Source: Labia minor
Lineage: Eukaryota; Arthropoda; Insecta; Dermaptera; Spongiphoridae
Assembly: GCA_963082975.1 (NCBI GenBank)
Contig: OY720347.1
Coordinates: 47,740,655 to 47,804,654, forward strand
Reading direction: 5' to 3'
Length of the DNA: 64,000 bases
Shown here: positions 46,533 through 57,121 of the stretch, piece by piece
Position numbering within the stretch: the first letter of the stretch is position 1
How the letters are laid out: each line of letters opens with the position of its first letter
Notes under the pieces: model-generated
The model's input: the letters and a program-made list of their open reading frames with translations, nothing else
What the model was told of the DNA's origin: nothing
Databases searched by the model: none
Made by a program: the position numbers and the translations under genes

Positions 46533-48357
46533 AAATAAACTTTAAATACAATTGATAACAATAAAAAGAATATTGAACAAAAAGTTATTGAATATTTTGT
46601 ATGATATCATAATGTTTTAAGGAAAACAAATTTTATAATCTCAAAAAAAAAAATCCATCCTTAATATTTAAACCTTTTAAATTCCTGATATTGGGTAAAT
46701 ATATTAAATAAATATAATTTTTTTACATTATATATATATATATATATACAATATATATCTTATCTTATTATACTAGCAAAAATTGTATATCTATATATTT
46801 GTATTTTTGAAATATTAAACTGCTCTAAGTATTTTTTGAAATTAACACCAAAGATAATATTTATAAAGAAAAATCGATCTGTATTTTAATAATAAAAAAA
46901 TGGCACCGGGCCGTACAACACTTCCTTAAATCAAAATATTATAAATAAAATTAAATTAAAAATATTTAGTTTAATTAATAATATTTTATAATCAAATTAC
47001 GAAATAAATATTATGTTATATCCACAGGCCATACTTTTCTGTCTTTCAGTGCATTAATATGTACGTTTAAGAGCTGTATGTTTTATGACTAATTTTTTTA
47101 ATTTATGTTCTTTTAAATTATTTGAAATTGTTTCATATATTTTGTCTTTTATTTATTTTAAAAAATAATCTTATTCTTAAATATTCCTAGTTAATAAGGA
47201 ATATTTTTTTTCAAGTACCAAGCAGTGGCTCGGTGACCGAGGTACTATAAATAAAAAAATATAATATAGTAAAATTAGGATCAATAGAAAAAAGTGAATA
47301 ATATATGGTAAATAAAGATAAAGAAAAAGGGAAGGTATAATATAATATTTTATAAATGCACTAGTATGGATTTTTATAACCACATCATTATATTATTTTT
47401 TTTTTTTGAAACTTGTTTATAATTAAAATATTACATTTTTTATAAATTTTATTCTAACTGCTCAGTACGTCTTCGTTTTTATCATTTTCTTTAATACAAC
47501 TTCTTTATTTATTTATTACATTTATTTTTAATTATGTAGTTATATTTTATTAACTAGGATATTATATCTATTTAAAATTATGACCAAAGTCATTATCCTT
47601 TGTATTTATAAATATATAAAATATTTTAAGTATTTTTTAAACTTCTAATTTTAAATAAAATATGATACTTTTTGTTAATAATTGAATTTGAGGTAGAAGA
47701 AAATTGAAAAGGATCCGTTATAAAATTTTTAATCATATTATACGCCAGAAACCTTTTAATCAATCTACATTTTGAATTCACAAAGTTTGAACCAAGAAGG
47801 TTATATACCTTTGAGTTCAACATTAATTCAACTTTTCATTTTTCTTGAAAATTACAAACTGACATTTCTATGTGAGATGTTATAAATTTACCAAGATGGT
47901 TGATTCTTATTCTAAACAAAGAAATAAAGAGGAAAATAATACATTATAAAAAGTATAAAGTGTAATGCATGAAATTTAATTTTGCATTTAAAAAAAATAA
48001 TTCTTGTTCAAACACATTACACTAGTTATTTTCGTACCTTGAATTTGACTAACTTCAATTTAGTTGTGTCTATCTTAAAAACTTTTTAAATACCTTCAAA
48101 CTGTATTGGATGATAAAGAAATGGTTGGTTAACTGTTGAAAACAATTTTTATATCATCAATCTTTTAAGCGATATTTTAATACGGCAAACATTTTTCAAA
48201 TTATTTATTAAATGATGAAAATGTATCTTTAATGTAAACTAAAATTATACTTAAAAATATATCGCCTATCAGATATTTATAATAAGATACATTTTCCATG
48301 AATTTAATTAAATACTCGTTGAAGTTCCAAGTTTATTAACTTAACTCTCTATATATA
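46533..48357. other. AT-rich DNA with a degraded family B hairpin
   Basis: AAGTACCAAGCAGTGGCTCGG...GAGGTACTA at about 47213-47248 is a degraded family B hairpin module. Otherwise no gene or clear repeat. Confidence 0.45.
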
Positions 48358-49073
48358 CTAGCTGCTCAGAGCGCCTTAGGCGCTCTTCACACCTAGACGG
48401 AGGTTCTGCCCCCTTTACCCCCTCAAGTCTATCTTTTTTAACCTCTCTTCTTTTTCTTCTTCTGTCTCAGTAGAGTGACCTGCTGCATGTAAGACCCTAT
48501 TTTTAAAAAGCCTGTTTTCTCTCTCTAACTGAGACTCAGAAGATCGAGTCTCAGTATGATAATTTTTTTTAGCCTCTCTTCTTTTTCTTCTTAGAACTTT
48601 TTAGAGCGACCAGCTGTATGTAAGACCCTATCTTTAAAAAGCTTATTTTCTCTCTCAGACAGAGAATCAATTATTTTTTTAACTTTAGTTTCCCTAGCTT
48701 TGTTTTGTAATTCTAACAAATCAGATGACCATTCCTGACTTAATTTTAAACGTTCTTTCCTTTGTCTTTTATTTTTTAAATACCTATATAAATTTGATTT
48801 TTTCGGTGGCATTCTGGACAAAAAAATTTCTAACTAAAATCTAGAGTCAAATTTGAAATTCGTTGTTATCGGTTGCCATGGTAACATATGGGGAAAAGAA
48901 AAGGGCTGTTTTTAGGGTTTTCCCGGTAATTATTCGATTTTTTCTCGCCTTAAAAAGTATCTTTGGACTTCAACGAACATATAAAAAAAAAAAAAAAATT
49001 CGCAAAATTGGTCCAATTGTAAATGAGTTATGGGCTTACCAACACATTTTACGATTCATTTTTATATTATAGA
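48358..49073 (-). mobile_element. Helitron type 1, right copy (H1b)
   Basis: 716 bp. In its own orientation the 5' end is TCTATAATATAAAAATGAAT at 49073. The 3' end is GAGCGCCTAAGGCGCTC, TGAGCAG, CTAG at 48358, between A and T. The hairpin has one loop/stem change relative to H2. Contains the charged-repeat frame. Confidence 0.9.
48430..48821 (-). pseudogene. Charged repeat protein remnant in Helitron H1b
   Basis: Starts MSRMPPKKSNLYRYLKNKRQ at 48821 and runs 76 codons to TAA (48591-48593). The same frame then continues EEKEERLKKN, a second LERENRLFKNRVLHAAGHS repeat and TETEEEKEERLKK to TAA near 48430. It therefore has two ~47-residue units of basic/acidic repeats with an in-frame stop between. 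Repeats with RxxETxEExxxRL character occur in the N-terminal part of some arthropod Helitron proteins, as far as I recall, so this may be a leftover of the autonomous protein. No Rep or helicase motif is present. Confidence 0.7.
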
Positions 49074-49728
49074 TATACTTTTCGGTTGTTACAGCATAAG
49101 CAGAACTATGATTTAAGGAAAATAATCAAAATGCATATAATACAAATATATCAATAAATTATAAACTTGTGTGATTACTTAATTGAAAATTATTCTTATT
49201 AAGTTTTATATTTTCACGTTTAATTTTAATTTACAAAACTTATTAAGGTTAAGTTAAATTAACTAGTACCTACAGACGTTTATATCTATATATATGCAAT
49301 ATTAATTTGTCAAACATCTGTTCAATATTCACAATAATTCCATCTTATTTTGGTTAGTTTATTCATTCCATAAAAAAAACTTGTCCCTCATATTCATGTC
49401 AAAAACAACTGTTTGTGTGTCACTGACACATCTTTCTCCAGTTAAAAAAATATTTCGATATAATTTGACACAAAGTGAAAATTGTTGTTGATCTGTTCTA
49501 CCGAAATCCAGATTTACATTTTCCATTATGAAATTAATTTATCAAAATATTATTTTAGAAACTTTTAATATTCATGCTAGATATATATAATATAATATTG
49601 TAGCTAGGTCTATTTTTAATTTTTGATAAAGTTTATATAATATAATTTTTTCTTTATGGTTTAATTTCTATCTATAATCATCTATAGGTATTTTTTTATA
49701 GTTTAATTAGAGAAACCCAAATTAATAG
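49074..49728. other. AT-rich DNA, nothing recognised
   Basis: No gene or repeat boundary recognised. Confidence 0.45.
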
Positions 49729-49790
49729 AAATAAGTTGACCTGTGGCCAGGTCCGAACCGACCGACGGTTTGAAGTAAATGAATTTCCAA
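49729..49790 (+). mobile_element. Family A left-end fragment (A10)
   Basis: AATAAGTTGACCTGTGGCC through ACCGACCGACGGTTTGAAG and GAATTTCC, then an abrupt switch to Helitron H2 sequence (AAATACTATGTACCACTCGG). Confidence 0.85.
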
Positions 49791-49870
49791 ATACTATGTA
49801 CCACTCGGGTTACAGGGGGCGGAGCCCCCGTCCAGGTGTGAAGAGCGCCGAAGGCGCTCTGAGCAGCTAG
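49791..49870 (+). mobile_element. Helitron type 2 terminal fragment
   Basis: Contains both hairpins (GGGGGCGGAGCCCCC and GAGCGCCGAAGGCGCTC) and TGAGCAGCTAG, then T. Only ~80 bp of the 3' end is present, fused to A10. Confidence 0.85.
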
Positions 49871-49887
49871 TATTTAAATAAAAAAAG

Positions 49888-50413
49888 TACCGGGACCCCG
49901 AGCCTCGGCTCGGTACTTAAGTTAAAAAAAATGATTCATTATTATTGGGTTTGGCTGTTAATATTAATACCTGGGACACCGTGCTCTCGCTCGACCCTTT
50001 AAAAAATATTAATATACAATTCTTTAATTATTTATTAAAATTATTAAATGTTGCATCATTGCATCAATCTGATTAAAATGAATGGAACTTGGGGTTATTA
50101 GGTATGTTTCTAAGTGCATGAATATTTTTTTTTATTGGAAGAATGATAAATATATATCGTAATTTATAATTATAAAATATTATTAAAATATATATTTTTA
50201 ATTTTATTTCGAAATTAAATAAAAATTTTAAAATATTTTAAATATAAAAAAATATTAATACAATATCCATTAAAAAAAGGCGGGAGTCAAATTTCAATAT
50301 GAATGTCATTTAAGACGTCATCCATATATAAATTTAAATTAAGAAAAAACTAATGAAGATGTATTTTTCCTGAGATGTGATCAATAAAACTCAATTTTTC
50401 TTTATAAATACTA
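49888..50413 (+). repeat. Family B unit 1
   Basis: Starts TACCGGGACCCCGAGCCTCG, with hairpin CCGAGCCTCGGCTCGG, then AATGATTCATTATTATTGGG, GACACCG...CTCGACCCTTT, TGCATCATTGCATCAATCTG, a degraded AGACGTCATCC, and TGTGATCAATAAAACTC. Unit 2 follows directly, making a head-to-tail pair with 526-bp spacing. Confidence 0.8.
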
Positions 50414-50625
50414 TACCGGGACCCCGAGCCTCGGCTCGGTACTTAAGTTAAAAAAAATGATTCATTATTATTGGGTTTGGCTGGTAATATTAATACATGG
50501 GACACCGATCTGTCGCTCGACCCTTTAAAAAATATTAATCTACAATTAATTATTTATTACAATTATTAAATGTTGCATCATTGCATCAATCTGATTAAAA
50601 TGAATTGAACTGGGGTCCTCAATAA
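50414..50625 (+). repeat. Family B unit 2 (truncated)
   Basis: Same start and order as unit 1 but ends after GATTAAAATGAATTGAACT. Confidence 0.8.
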
Positions 50626-50919
50626 TACAAACAAACAATTTTAGCTATCATAATAAGATTAATCCAAGTAATATCGTCTATTTCTATTCAACACTATTTT
50701 CAGTTATGAAATGAACAGTCAGTAGAGAGTAAAAAAATTGTAATTGAAGACCGTTGTTTTAAAAATAATTAAATTATTTTATAGATTATAAAATAAAAAT
50801 TATTGTATTAACATTAAAAATATTGAAATAAAAAAATAATAGTTTGATTTAATAAACTAAAATATTATAAACATTTTTAATGGGAATTTCTCAGGGAGGT
50901 AGGGAGCCCCATTTTTAAC
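50626..50919. other. AT-rich DNA
   Basis: Nothing recognised. Confidence 0.45.
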
Positions 50920-51010
50920 CATCCATGTTGTATAAGGAATCCTAATTTCTTAACACTCCGTTTTTTAAAATTTAAAATAGAGGGAGAGAAAGAGTCTCAA
51001 AATTATATTC
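50920..51010 (-). repeat. Helitron type 2 internal fragment
   Basis: ATGTTGTATAAGGAATCC ... TTTAAAATAGAGGGAGAGAA matches H2b around 42321-42410 (H2a 30925-31010). No termini. Confidence 0.6.
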
Positions 51011-51178
51011 GAATAGTCGATATATTCTATATATGAGTATTTTTTTTTCTGAATTTGATACCAAGTTGATTTTCAGAATTTTCTATTCTTTATGCTTATG
51101 ATTGATTACATGTGATAAAATTTAAACAAATTCAAATATTCTAATTTTTAAATTTATATATAATTTAATATTATTTTT

Positions 51179-51283
51179 TCGAGACTAATGGCAAATACCG
51201 GTGGCCCTAGTCAGAGCAAGAGAAGACTCCTTTTGGTAGCGGCCCAGTCGATGATGTTATATGGATCGGAGATTTGGGCTTTA
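51179..51283 (+). pseudogene. R1-clade LINE fragment
   Basis: A 35-codon open stretch reads SRLMANTGGPSQSKRRLLLV, then AAQSMMLYGSEIWAL. The 'R+MPN.GGP...+R.LL......LLYG.E+W' pattern lies after the polymerase motifs in R1/jockey-type LINEs. Sequence on either side is unrelated. Confidence 0.75.
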
Positions 51284-51432
51284 CAACTATATTTTAAGTG
51301 AAAAAATGATTTCTTGGTTATATAAAAATAAAATTTGATTCTTTATATCTTTATTATACAGAAAAGTAGGCGTGTTAATATAAAATATATACCTGGGACA
51401 CCGAACTATCACTCGACCCTTTAACCAATTTA

Positions 51433-51549
51433 TACAATTTATTTTTATATACTTTAAAAATTTTACAATTTTTTAATTATTTATTATAATTGTTAAATGG
51501 GATTTCTAAAAATGACCCATTAAAAATTTGTTTCCTAAAATGTTTCAAA
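51433..51549 (+). repeat. 117-bp repeat shared with the Helitron at 35.8 kb
   Basis: Nearly identical to 35848-35964. A partial inverse copy (AAACATTTTAGGAAACAAAT) lies at about 37158-37206. Confidence 0.75.
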
Positions 51550-51913
51550 TTAATTAAAATAAATTGTTTAAATGTTCTTTTATAAAATCTATATAACTAT
51601 ATTGTGTGTCTGTTTTTCGATTTTTTAAATTTTGATTTTGGTTTCGATTAGAGCTTAAAAATGTGTAAATATAAAGTGGTCTTTTGGGAACATGGAAAAA
51701 TCGGCAGTCAAAGTTGAAAATTCCCCATATATTATAACTACTGTAATTAGTATTATTATAATGTAAAATTATAAAGAAAAAATGTTTAGACATTATTATA
51801 GACATTTTCATTATGTAAATTAAATAATTTTACTTCATTTAAATAAATATCTATTTTTAAATATTTTTTTCTCTCTAAATTATTTATCAAATTCTCACAA
51901 TATATTAAGGTCA
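51550..51913. other. AT-rich DNA
   Basis: No supported gene; the 85-codon minus frame is Asn/Ile-rich low complexity. Confidence 0.45.
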
Positions 51914-52332
51914 TACCGGGACCCCGAGCCTCGGCTCGGTAATTAAGTTAAAAAAAATAATTCATTATTATTGGGTTTGACTGGTAATATTAATACTTGA
52001 GACACCGAGCTGATATACAATTCTTTAATTATTTATTACAATTATTAAATGTTGCATCATTGTATCAATCTGATTAAAATGAATGGAACTTGGGGTTATT
52101 AGGTATGTTTCTAAGTGCATGAATATTTTTTTTTATTGGAAGAATGATAAATATATATCGTAATTTATAATTATAAAATATTATTAAAATACTTATATAT
52201 TTTTAATTTTATTTCGAAATTAAATAAAAAATTTTAAAATATTTTAAATATAAAAAAAATATTAATACAATATCTTTTAAAAAAAGGCGGGAGTCAAATT
52301 TCAATATGAATGTCATTTGTCCATATATAAAT
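51914..52332 (+). repeat. Family B unit 3
   Basis: Begins TACCGGGACCCCGAGCCTCG and follows unit 1 closely to AAAGGCGGGAGTCAAATTTC. Confidence 0.8.
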
Positions 52333-52429
52333 TAATAATACATAATATAAATAAATAACTAAATTAATTAAAGAAAGAAATTGTTTTTAAAATATCCTAA
52401 ATAATATGTAACAATTTTCAAGATAGAAA

Positions 52430-53520
52430 TTTATTACAATTATTAAATGTTGCATCATTGCATCAATCTGATTAAAATGAATGGAACTTCGGGTACTCAA
52501 TAATAATAAATAAAATAATATTAATAAATATTAAATAATATTTTATTGAAAAAATATTAAAAATTATAAAACTATCTAAAACTTAATTAATAAAAGAACA
52601 ATGAATAAATAAATATAAAATAGTAATTTATTAAAAAGTAAACAATAGATAAAAAGGAAAAAAAATAACAAATTCATTATTTTCATTTTTAAATAACGAT
52701 TCCCCAGCGAGTTTCGAACCGTCGAAATCCACTCGTCAAAAAAGCACTCTACCCTCTGGACCAGAGGTTGCCAAAGTGGTGGTCCGTGGACCACTAGTGG
52801 TCCGCGAGAAAATTTCGCTGGTCCGCAGAAAAATGTGGAATATACTTACTCATCATGTTAAGTTATGTTTTAAGATGCATTAAAACATGATTCAATTCAT
52901 AACAATACGTGATAATAGTTTCATTTTATTAACTAGGTACATTTTATGTGTTCTTTGATTACAATTTTTATTTATAAATATATTTAACACTTAAAAAATC
53001 CTATTAATGGTCCGCGGGATTTGAATTATGAATTAACTGGTCCGTGGTGTCAAAAAGTTTGGCGTCCGCTGCTCTGGGTTATATATATTTAGATAAAAAA
53101 ATCACATTTTTTTACTGTCTTAGCAAGCAGTATTTGTTGTTTTTTATTTTCTTTTTTGAGAGAGATTAATAAATATATATATATATTTTATTAAAAATAA
53201 ATATTTTTAATTTTATTTCGAAATTAAATAATAAATTTTAAAATATTTTAAATAAAAAAAAATATTAATACAATTTCAGTTAAAAAATAAAAATGGATAT
53301 CATGTGACGTCACCCATATATAATTTTAAATTAAGAAATAAATAATGAAAATGTACGTTTCCTGAGATGTGATCAATAAAACTCAATTTTTCTTTATAAA
53401 TACTATATCTAGCGTGAATTTGAAAAAAATCATTAGAGCGGTTTTGAGAACCCATGGCTATATATATAAAGATAGATATATACAAACAATTTTAGCTTGC
53501 ATAATAAGATAAGATAATAT
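52430..53520 (-). repeat. Family B composite with tRNA-like segment, hAT-interrupted
   Basis: Reverse-orientation counterpart of 34340-35075: GCATCATTGCATCAATCTG, then GGAACTTCGGGTACTC, AT tract, tRNA-like segment at 52695-52765 (GGTTCGAAACTCGCTGG on the minus strand), hAT MITE, then AGAGAGATTAATAAATAT, GTGACGTCACCC and GATAAGATAAGA-type end. Confidence 0.75.
52762..53076. mobile_element. hAT-like MITE inserted in family B
   Basis: Left CAGAGGTTGCCAAAGTGGTG, right AAAAAGTTTGGCGTCCGCTG(CTCTG). GGTCCGTGGACC and GGTCCGCGG inner motifs recur. No clean 8-bp duplication found. Confidence 0.7.
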
Positions 53521-54082
53521 ATAATTGTCTGTGTATAAATAGAAATTCAATATACTTACAAGTGAGAATTGAAAAATTACAAATAAAACACTTAAAATAT
53601 TACATAAATGTATATTTAGCAATACATAATGGTATAACATTTAAGAATTACGAATTTGTCTATTTCTTATATTCAAATTTAAATTCAGCATAGAAATTCT
53701 ATTTAACTGAAATATTTTATAAATTAACTGATCAGATGTTTTTTTGTGTTTAATTATAAAAATGATAACATGAAAATTTATATATTAGTTCAATAGCTCT
53801 TGCTCGAAATCAAAATAAGAAAAACAAGTAAATATATTGGGAGTTGTCTCGAGATATATACAATAGAATATAGAATACGAGTAATATATAATATATATAT
53901 ATAACGTAACGCCTACGCTGTTTAGCTAATAGAAGCTTCCGAGCTTTAAAATTATTTCCAAATTTATAATTATATAATTCACTCTAATAAAATATCTTCC
54001 TTTATAATCAGTTGTTTTTTTTTAATGCAGATTAAAAATACTTTGAAACTGTTGCTAATCAATGTATCACATATTAATTTTT
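53521..54082. other. AT-rich DNA, nothing recognised
   Basis: Nothing supported. Confidence 0.45.
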
Positions 54083-54150
54083 GAAGTGAAACTTCTTTAG
54101 CGGCGTCCTGACATTTGGTTGAGAATGGAGAGTGAATTGAAAAATTGAAA

Positions 54151-54170
54151 TTTCGTAACGCGTTACGAAA
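54151..54170. repeat. Perfect 20-bp palindrome
   Basis: TTTCGTAACGCGTTACGAAA is exactly self-complementary, in the first 100 bp of the candidate element. Confidence 0.9.
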
Positions 54171-54235
54171 CGCAAGAGAGAAAAAAGATATAGATATAAC
54201 GAGTGAGAATGAGATAGCCTCTATCTCCGACTCTC

Positions 54236-54356
54236 TTTTGTGCGGTGTTTCGTTTTTGAGAGAGAGGCTATCTGGGTCTTTCTTTTGTCCGGTCTTTCGT
54301 CTTTGAGAAAGAGGCTATCTGCCTCTTCGTTTTGTGCTGTCTTTCGTTCTACTACG
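54236..54356 (+). repeat. 47-bp minisatellite, ~2.6 copies
   Basis: TTTTGTGCGGTGTTTCGTTT / TTTTGTCCGGTCTTTCGTCT / TTTTGTGCTGTCTTTCGTTC start at 54236, 54283 and 54330, exactly 47 bp apart, with GAGGCTATCTG between. Confidence 0.88.
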
Positions 54357-54380
54357 CTCTCGTTAGGTCCAAAGTCCACG

Positions 54381-54393
54381 GCGCGCATGCGCG
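54381..54393. promoter_or_regulatory. NRF1/Ewg-type palindrome
   Basis: GCGCGCATGCGCG contains GCGCATGCGC, the core of the NRF1 (fly Ewg) recognition site, in an otherwise AT-rich region. Such sites usually mark promoters. Binding is not shown. Confidence 0.45.
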
Positions 54394-54788
54394 GTAGTAC
54401 GTTGACGCGGAATAATATTTCTCAGCTTCTACTGGGTCAAAGAATAAAAATTAGTATGACTTATGATCAAAAGAGGGCGAGATCTCCACCTTGTCCAGTA
54501 GATATCGCAATTAAATACAATTTGAATTTAAATATATATTAATTTCAAAATTTGCCTAAACATTTATAAAAATAAATATACATATGAAATTTGTTATTTT
54601 TTTTTAATATTAAAAAATATTTAATTTGAGATTAATTATATGTAAAAAGATCAACTATCAAATAGATTCAAACTTTTATTTTCTTTGATTAGATTATAAT
54701 TAAATATTATTTATATTATTTAAAAATTATTATTAAATTTAATTAATTATAAATTATAAATAATAAATAATAAATATTAAACCAGCGC

Positions 54789-55123
54789 ATGTTTGGCTTT
54801 TTGTTGATGGCACCACGTCACGTGTTGGCGCGTGAGATTTGCAGTGTTAAAAAATTAATTCTGGTAATTTCAGCTAATCAATCAAGCTGAAATTCTATAT
54901 ATAGCAGTTTTATACAATTATTAATCATGTGAAAAATTATCAAACATATATCTTTATTTTTACGGTCACTTTAGAGGAAAAAAAATCAAAACGTTGTAGG
55001 TAATGACCCTCTTCCGGTTGAGCTACATTTCTCAAAAGTTGATAGAAAACTATGAATTTTGAATAATGTCCATGTACCAAATTTCATCATTCTAGCTCAA
55101 ACCGTTTTTGCGTAATCTTGCCT

Positions 55124-55165
<42 letters not shown>

Positions 55166-55288
55166 ACACACACAGACATTTTTCTCAACCTTAGTGAAAA
55201 TGATTCAGGAACCTTCAAAAAGTATAAAAACATCAAAATCTCAACATCGAAAATTTTCGTGATCGCAATACTATCTCTGGCGAGATAG
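54789..55288 (+). repeat. Family D repeat, copy D2
   Basis: Same layout as D1, with CACGTCACGTG at 54814-54824, an expanded (CA)n at about 55131-55175, and a perfect terminal hairpin CTATCTC-TGGC-GAGATAG at the end. Confidence 0.85.
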
Positions 55289-55291
55289 TAA

Positions 55292-55600
55292 AAAATGATT
55301 CATTATTATTGGATTTGGCTGGTAATATTAATACCTGAGACACCGAGCTCGCTCTACCCTTTAAAAAATATTGATATACAATTCTTTAATTATTTATTAC
55401 AATTATTAAATGTATTAAATAATATTTTATTGAAAAAATATTAAAAATTATAAAACTATCTAAAACTTAATTAATAAAAGAACAATGAATAAATAAATCA
55501 CGAAAATAGATAAAAAAAAAATGCACGCGGCGAGTTTCGATCCTTCGAACTCGGGGAGTAAAAACAATTGTTCTTACTGCTGGTCTATGATATTTTGATA
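55292..55600 (+). repeat. Family B pieces including a tRNA-like segment
   Basis: AATGATTCATTATTATTGG and GACACCGAGCTCGCTC family B blocks are followed by a minus-strand tRNA-like segment at 55525-55590 (GGATCGAAACTCGCCGC). Confidence 0.7.
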
Positions 55601-55659
55601 ATTACAAAGATATTTTTACCATCTTTCAAAGACATTTATTTGTTTTGTTGTTTTTTTTT

Positions 55660-56335
55660 GAGAGAGATTAATAAATATATATATATTTTATTAAAAATAA
55701 ATATTTTTAATTTTATTTCGAAATTAAATAATGAATTTTAAAATATTTTAAATATAAAAAAATGTTAATACAATATCATTTAAAAAAAAGCGGGATTAAT
55801 AAATATATATATATATTTTATTAAAAATAAATATTTTTAATTTTATTTCGAAATTAAATAATAAATTTTAAAATATTTTAAATATAAAATTTCGAAATTA
55901 AATAATGAATTTTAAAATATTTTAAATATAAAAAAATGTTAATACAATATCATTTAAAAAAAAGCGGGATTAATAAATATATATATATATTTTATTAAAA
56001 ATAAATATTTTTAATTTTATTTCGAAATTAAATTATAAATTTTAAAATATTTTAAATATAAAAAAAATATTAATACAAAATTAAAAAAAGGCGGGAGTAA
56101 AATTTCAAAATGGATGCCATTTACGTCACCCATATATAATTTTCAATTAAGAAATTAATAATGAAGCTGTAAGTTTCAAGAGATGTAATCAATAAAACTC
56201 AATTTTTCTTTATAAATACTATATCTAGTGTGAATTTGAAAAAAATCGTTAGAGCGGTTTTTGAGAACCAATGGTTATAGATAAATAGATAGATATATAC
56301 AATTTTAGCTAGCATAATAAGATAAGATATATATC
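55660..56335. repeat. Triplicated family B AT block and family B end
   Basis: The block from GATTAATAAATATATATATA to AAAAAAAGCGGGA occurs three times in a row, starting near 55668, 55794 and 55965. It is followed by a complete family B end (ACGTCACCCATATATAAT, AAATCGTTAGAGCGGTTTTT, GCTAGCATAATAAG). Confidence 0.75.
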
Positions 56336-56564
56336 GTGAAATAATTAAAATTCTCAAGTCAAATATACAGCGTGCACGCATACCGACGCATGTAATTGTG
56401 TGTGTGAACATGGTCGGCGATTCACACGCCAACACATACAGTTATGTGCGTCGATGACCATTCACGTTATTTATCCGAATCTCAACATTACTTTAACACT
56501 ACTAAATCAATTTAAAATTATTATTGCATTTAAAACTGCTTTTCTCTACTCCACAGATTTCACT

Positions 56565-56969
56565 ATGCCGAAAAAAAATAACGACCAAAATTTAGACGAT
56601 ATTATTTATTTCATACACCTTTCACTACTGGTTTATAGCCACACAGGTGCTAATGCACTTGAACGAGGCGAAGATAAAATCCCTCTAATTCTCGGGGGAG
56701 ATTTTAATGTAAATTTTGGATCTGATGATTCGTTGCCGTTGATCAACTTTCTTCGAGAAACATTTGGTCTGCTTATAAATAACGATCCCAAGGAATCAAC
56801 AACAAAATCTGGAACTACAATAGATGCTGTTTTTACACGTTATATAGAAAATATCGAATCACGAACATATATATCTTATTTTAGTTATCACAAGTCATTA
56901 ATATCAGTATTACCAATTGAAGCACCAACCGACAATAGTACAGGCAATGTAGATATGATGATAGAGTAG
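56565..56969 (+). CDS. Endonuclease/exonuclease/phosphatase domain frame, partial
   Basis: A 134-residue frame starts at ATG 56565 and stops at TAG 56967-56969; the frame stays open upstream to about 56400 without clear domain sequence. The recognisable part starts near residue 32: KIPLILGGDFNVNF (GDFN, residues 45-48, carries the Asn/Asp of AP-type endonucleases), a PLINFLRETFGL stretch, GTTIDAVFTRY (83-93) and SYFSYHK (104-110). The last corresponds to the S-x-H motif near the family's C-terminus, with the His present. The N-terminal half of a normal ~220-residue domain is missing, so it is a fragment. Mobile-element nucleases of LINEs and Helentrons are the likely source; which one cannot be decided here. 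Confidence 0.7.
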   Translation: MPKKNNDQNLDDIIYFIHLSLLVYSHTGANALERGEDKIPLILGGDFNVNFGSDDSLPLINFLRETFGLLINNDPKESTTKSGTTIDAVFTRYIENIESRTYISYFSYHKSLISVLPIEAPTDNSTGNVDMMIE

Positions 56970-57121
56970 ATAATAATAATAATAAAGCGAATATTTGTTA
57001 CGAAAATTTTATACTGTTATATGTCTTTCGAAATGATCCCTTTATTTTTCTCTATTTCTCTCTCACTCACACTCTCAACTAAAATTTATCTTATTCTCTA
57101 GATTGTAAGAAGTTTCACTTC

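Larger units (their letters stand above)
54083..57121 (+). mobile_element. Candidate Helentron-like relic bounded by inverted 15-mers
   Basis: GAAGTGAAACTTCTT (54083-54097) and its inverse AAGAAGTTTCACTTC (57107-57121) bracket 3.04 kb. Inside are a 20-bp palindrome, a 47-bp minisatellite, an endonuclease-domain frame and nested family D and B copies. Helentrons are Helitron relatives that encode an AP-like endonuclease, which makes this a reasonable label. No Rep or helicase is visible, and the 15-mer is itself close to palindromic, so the bracketing could be chance. Confidence 0.4.
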
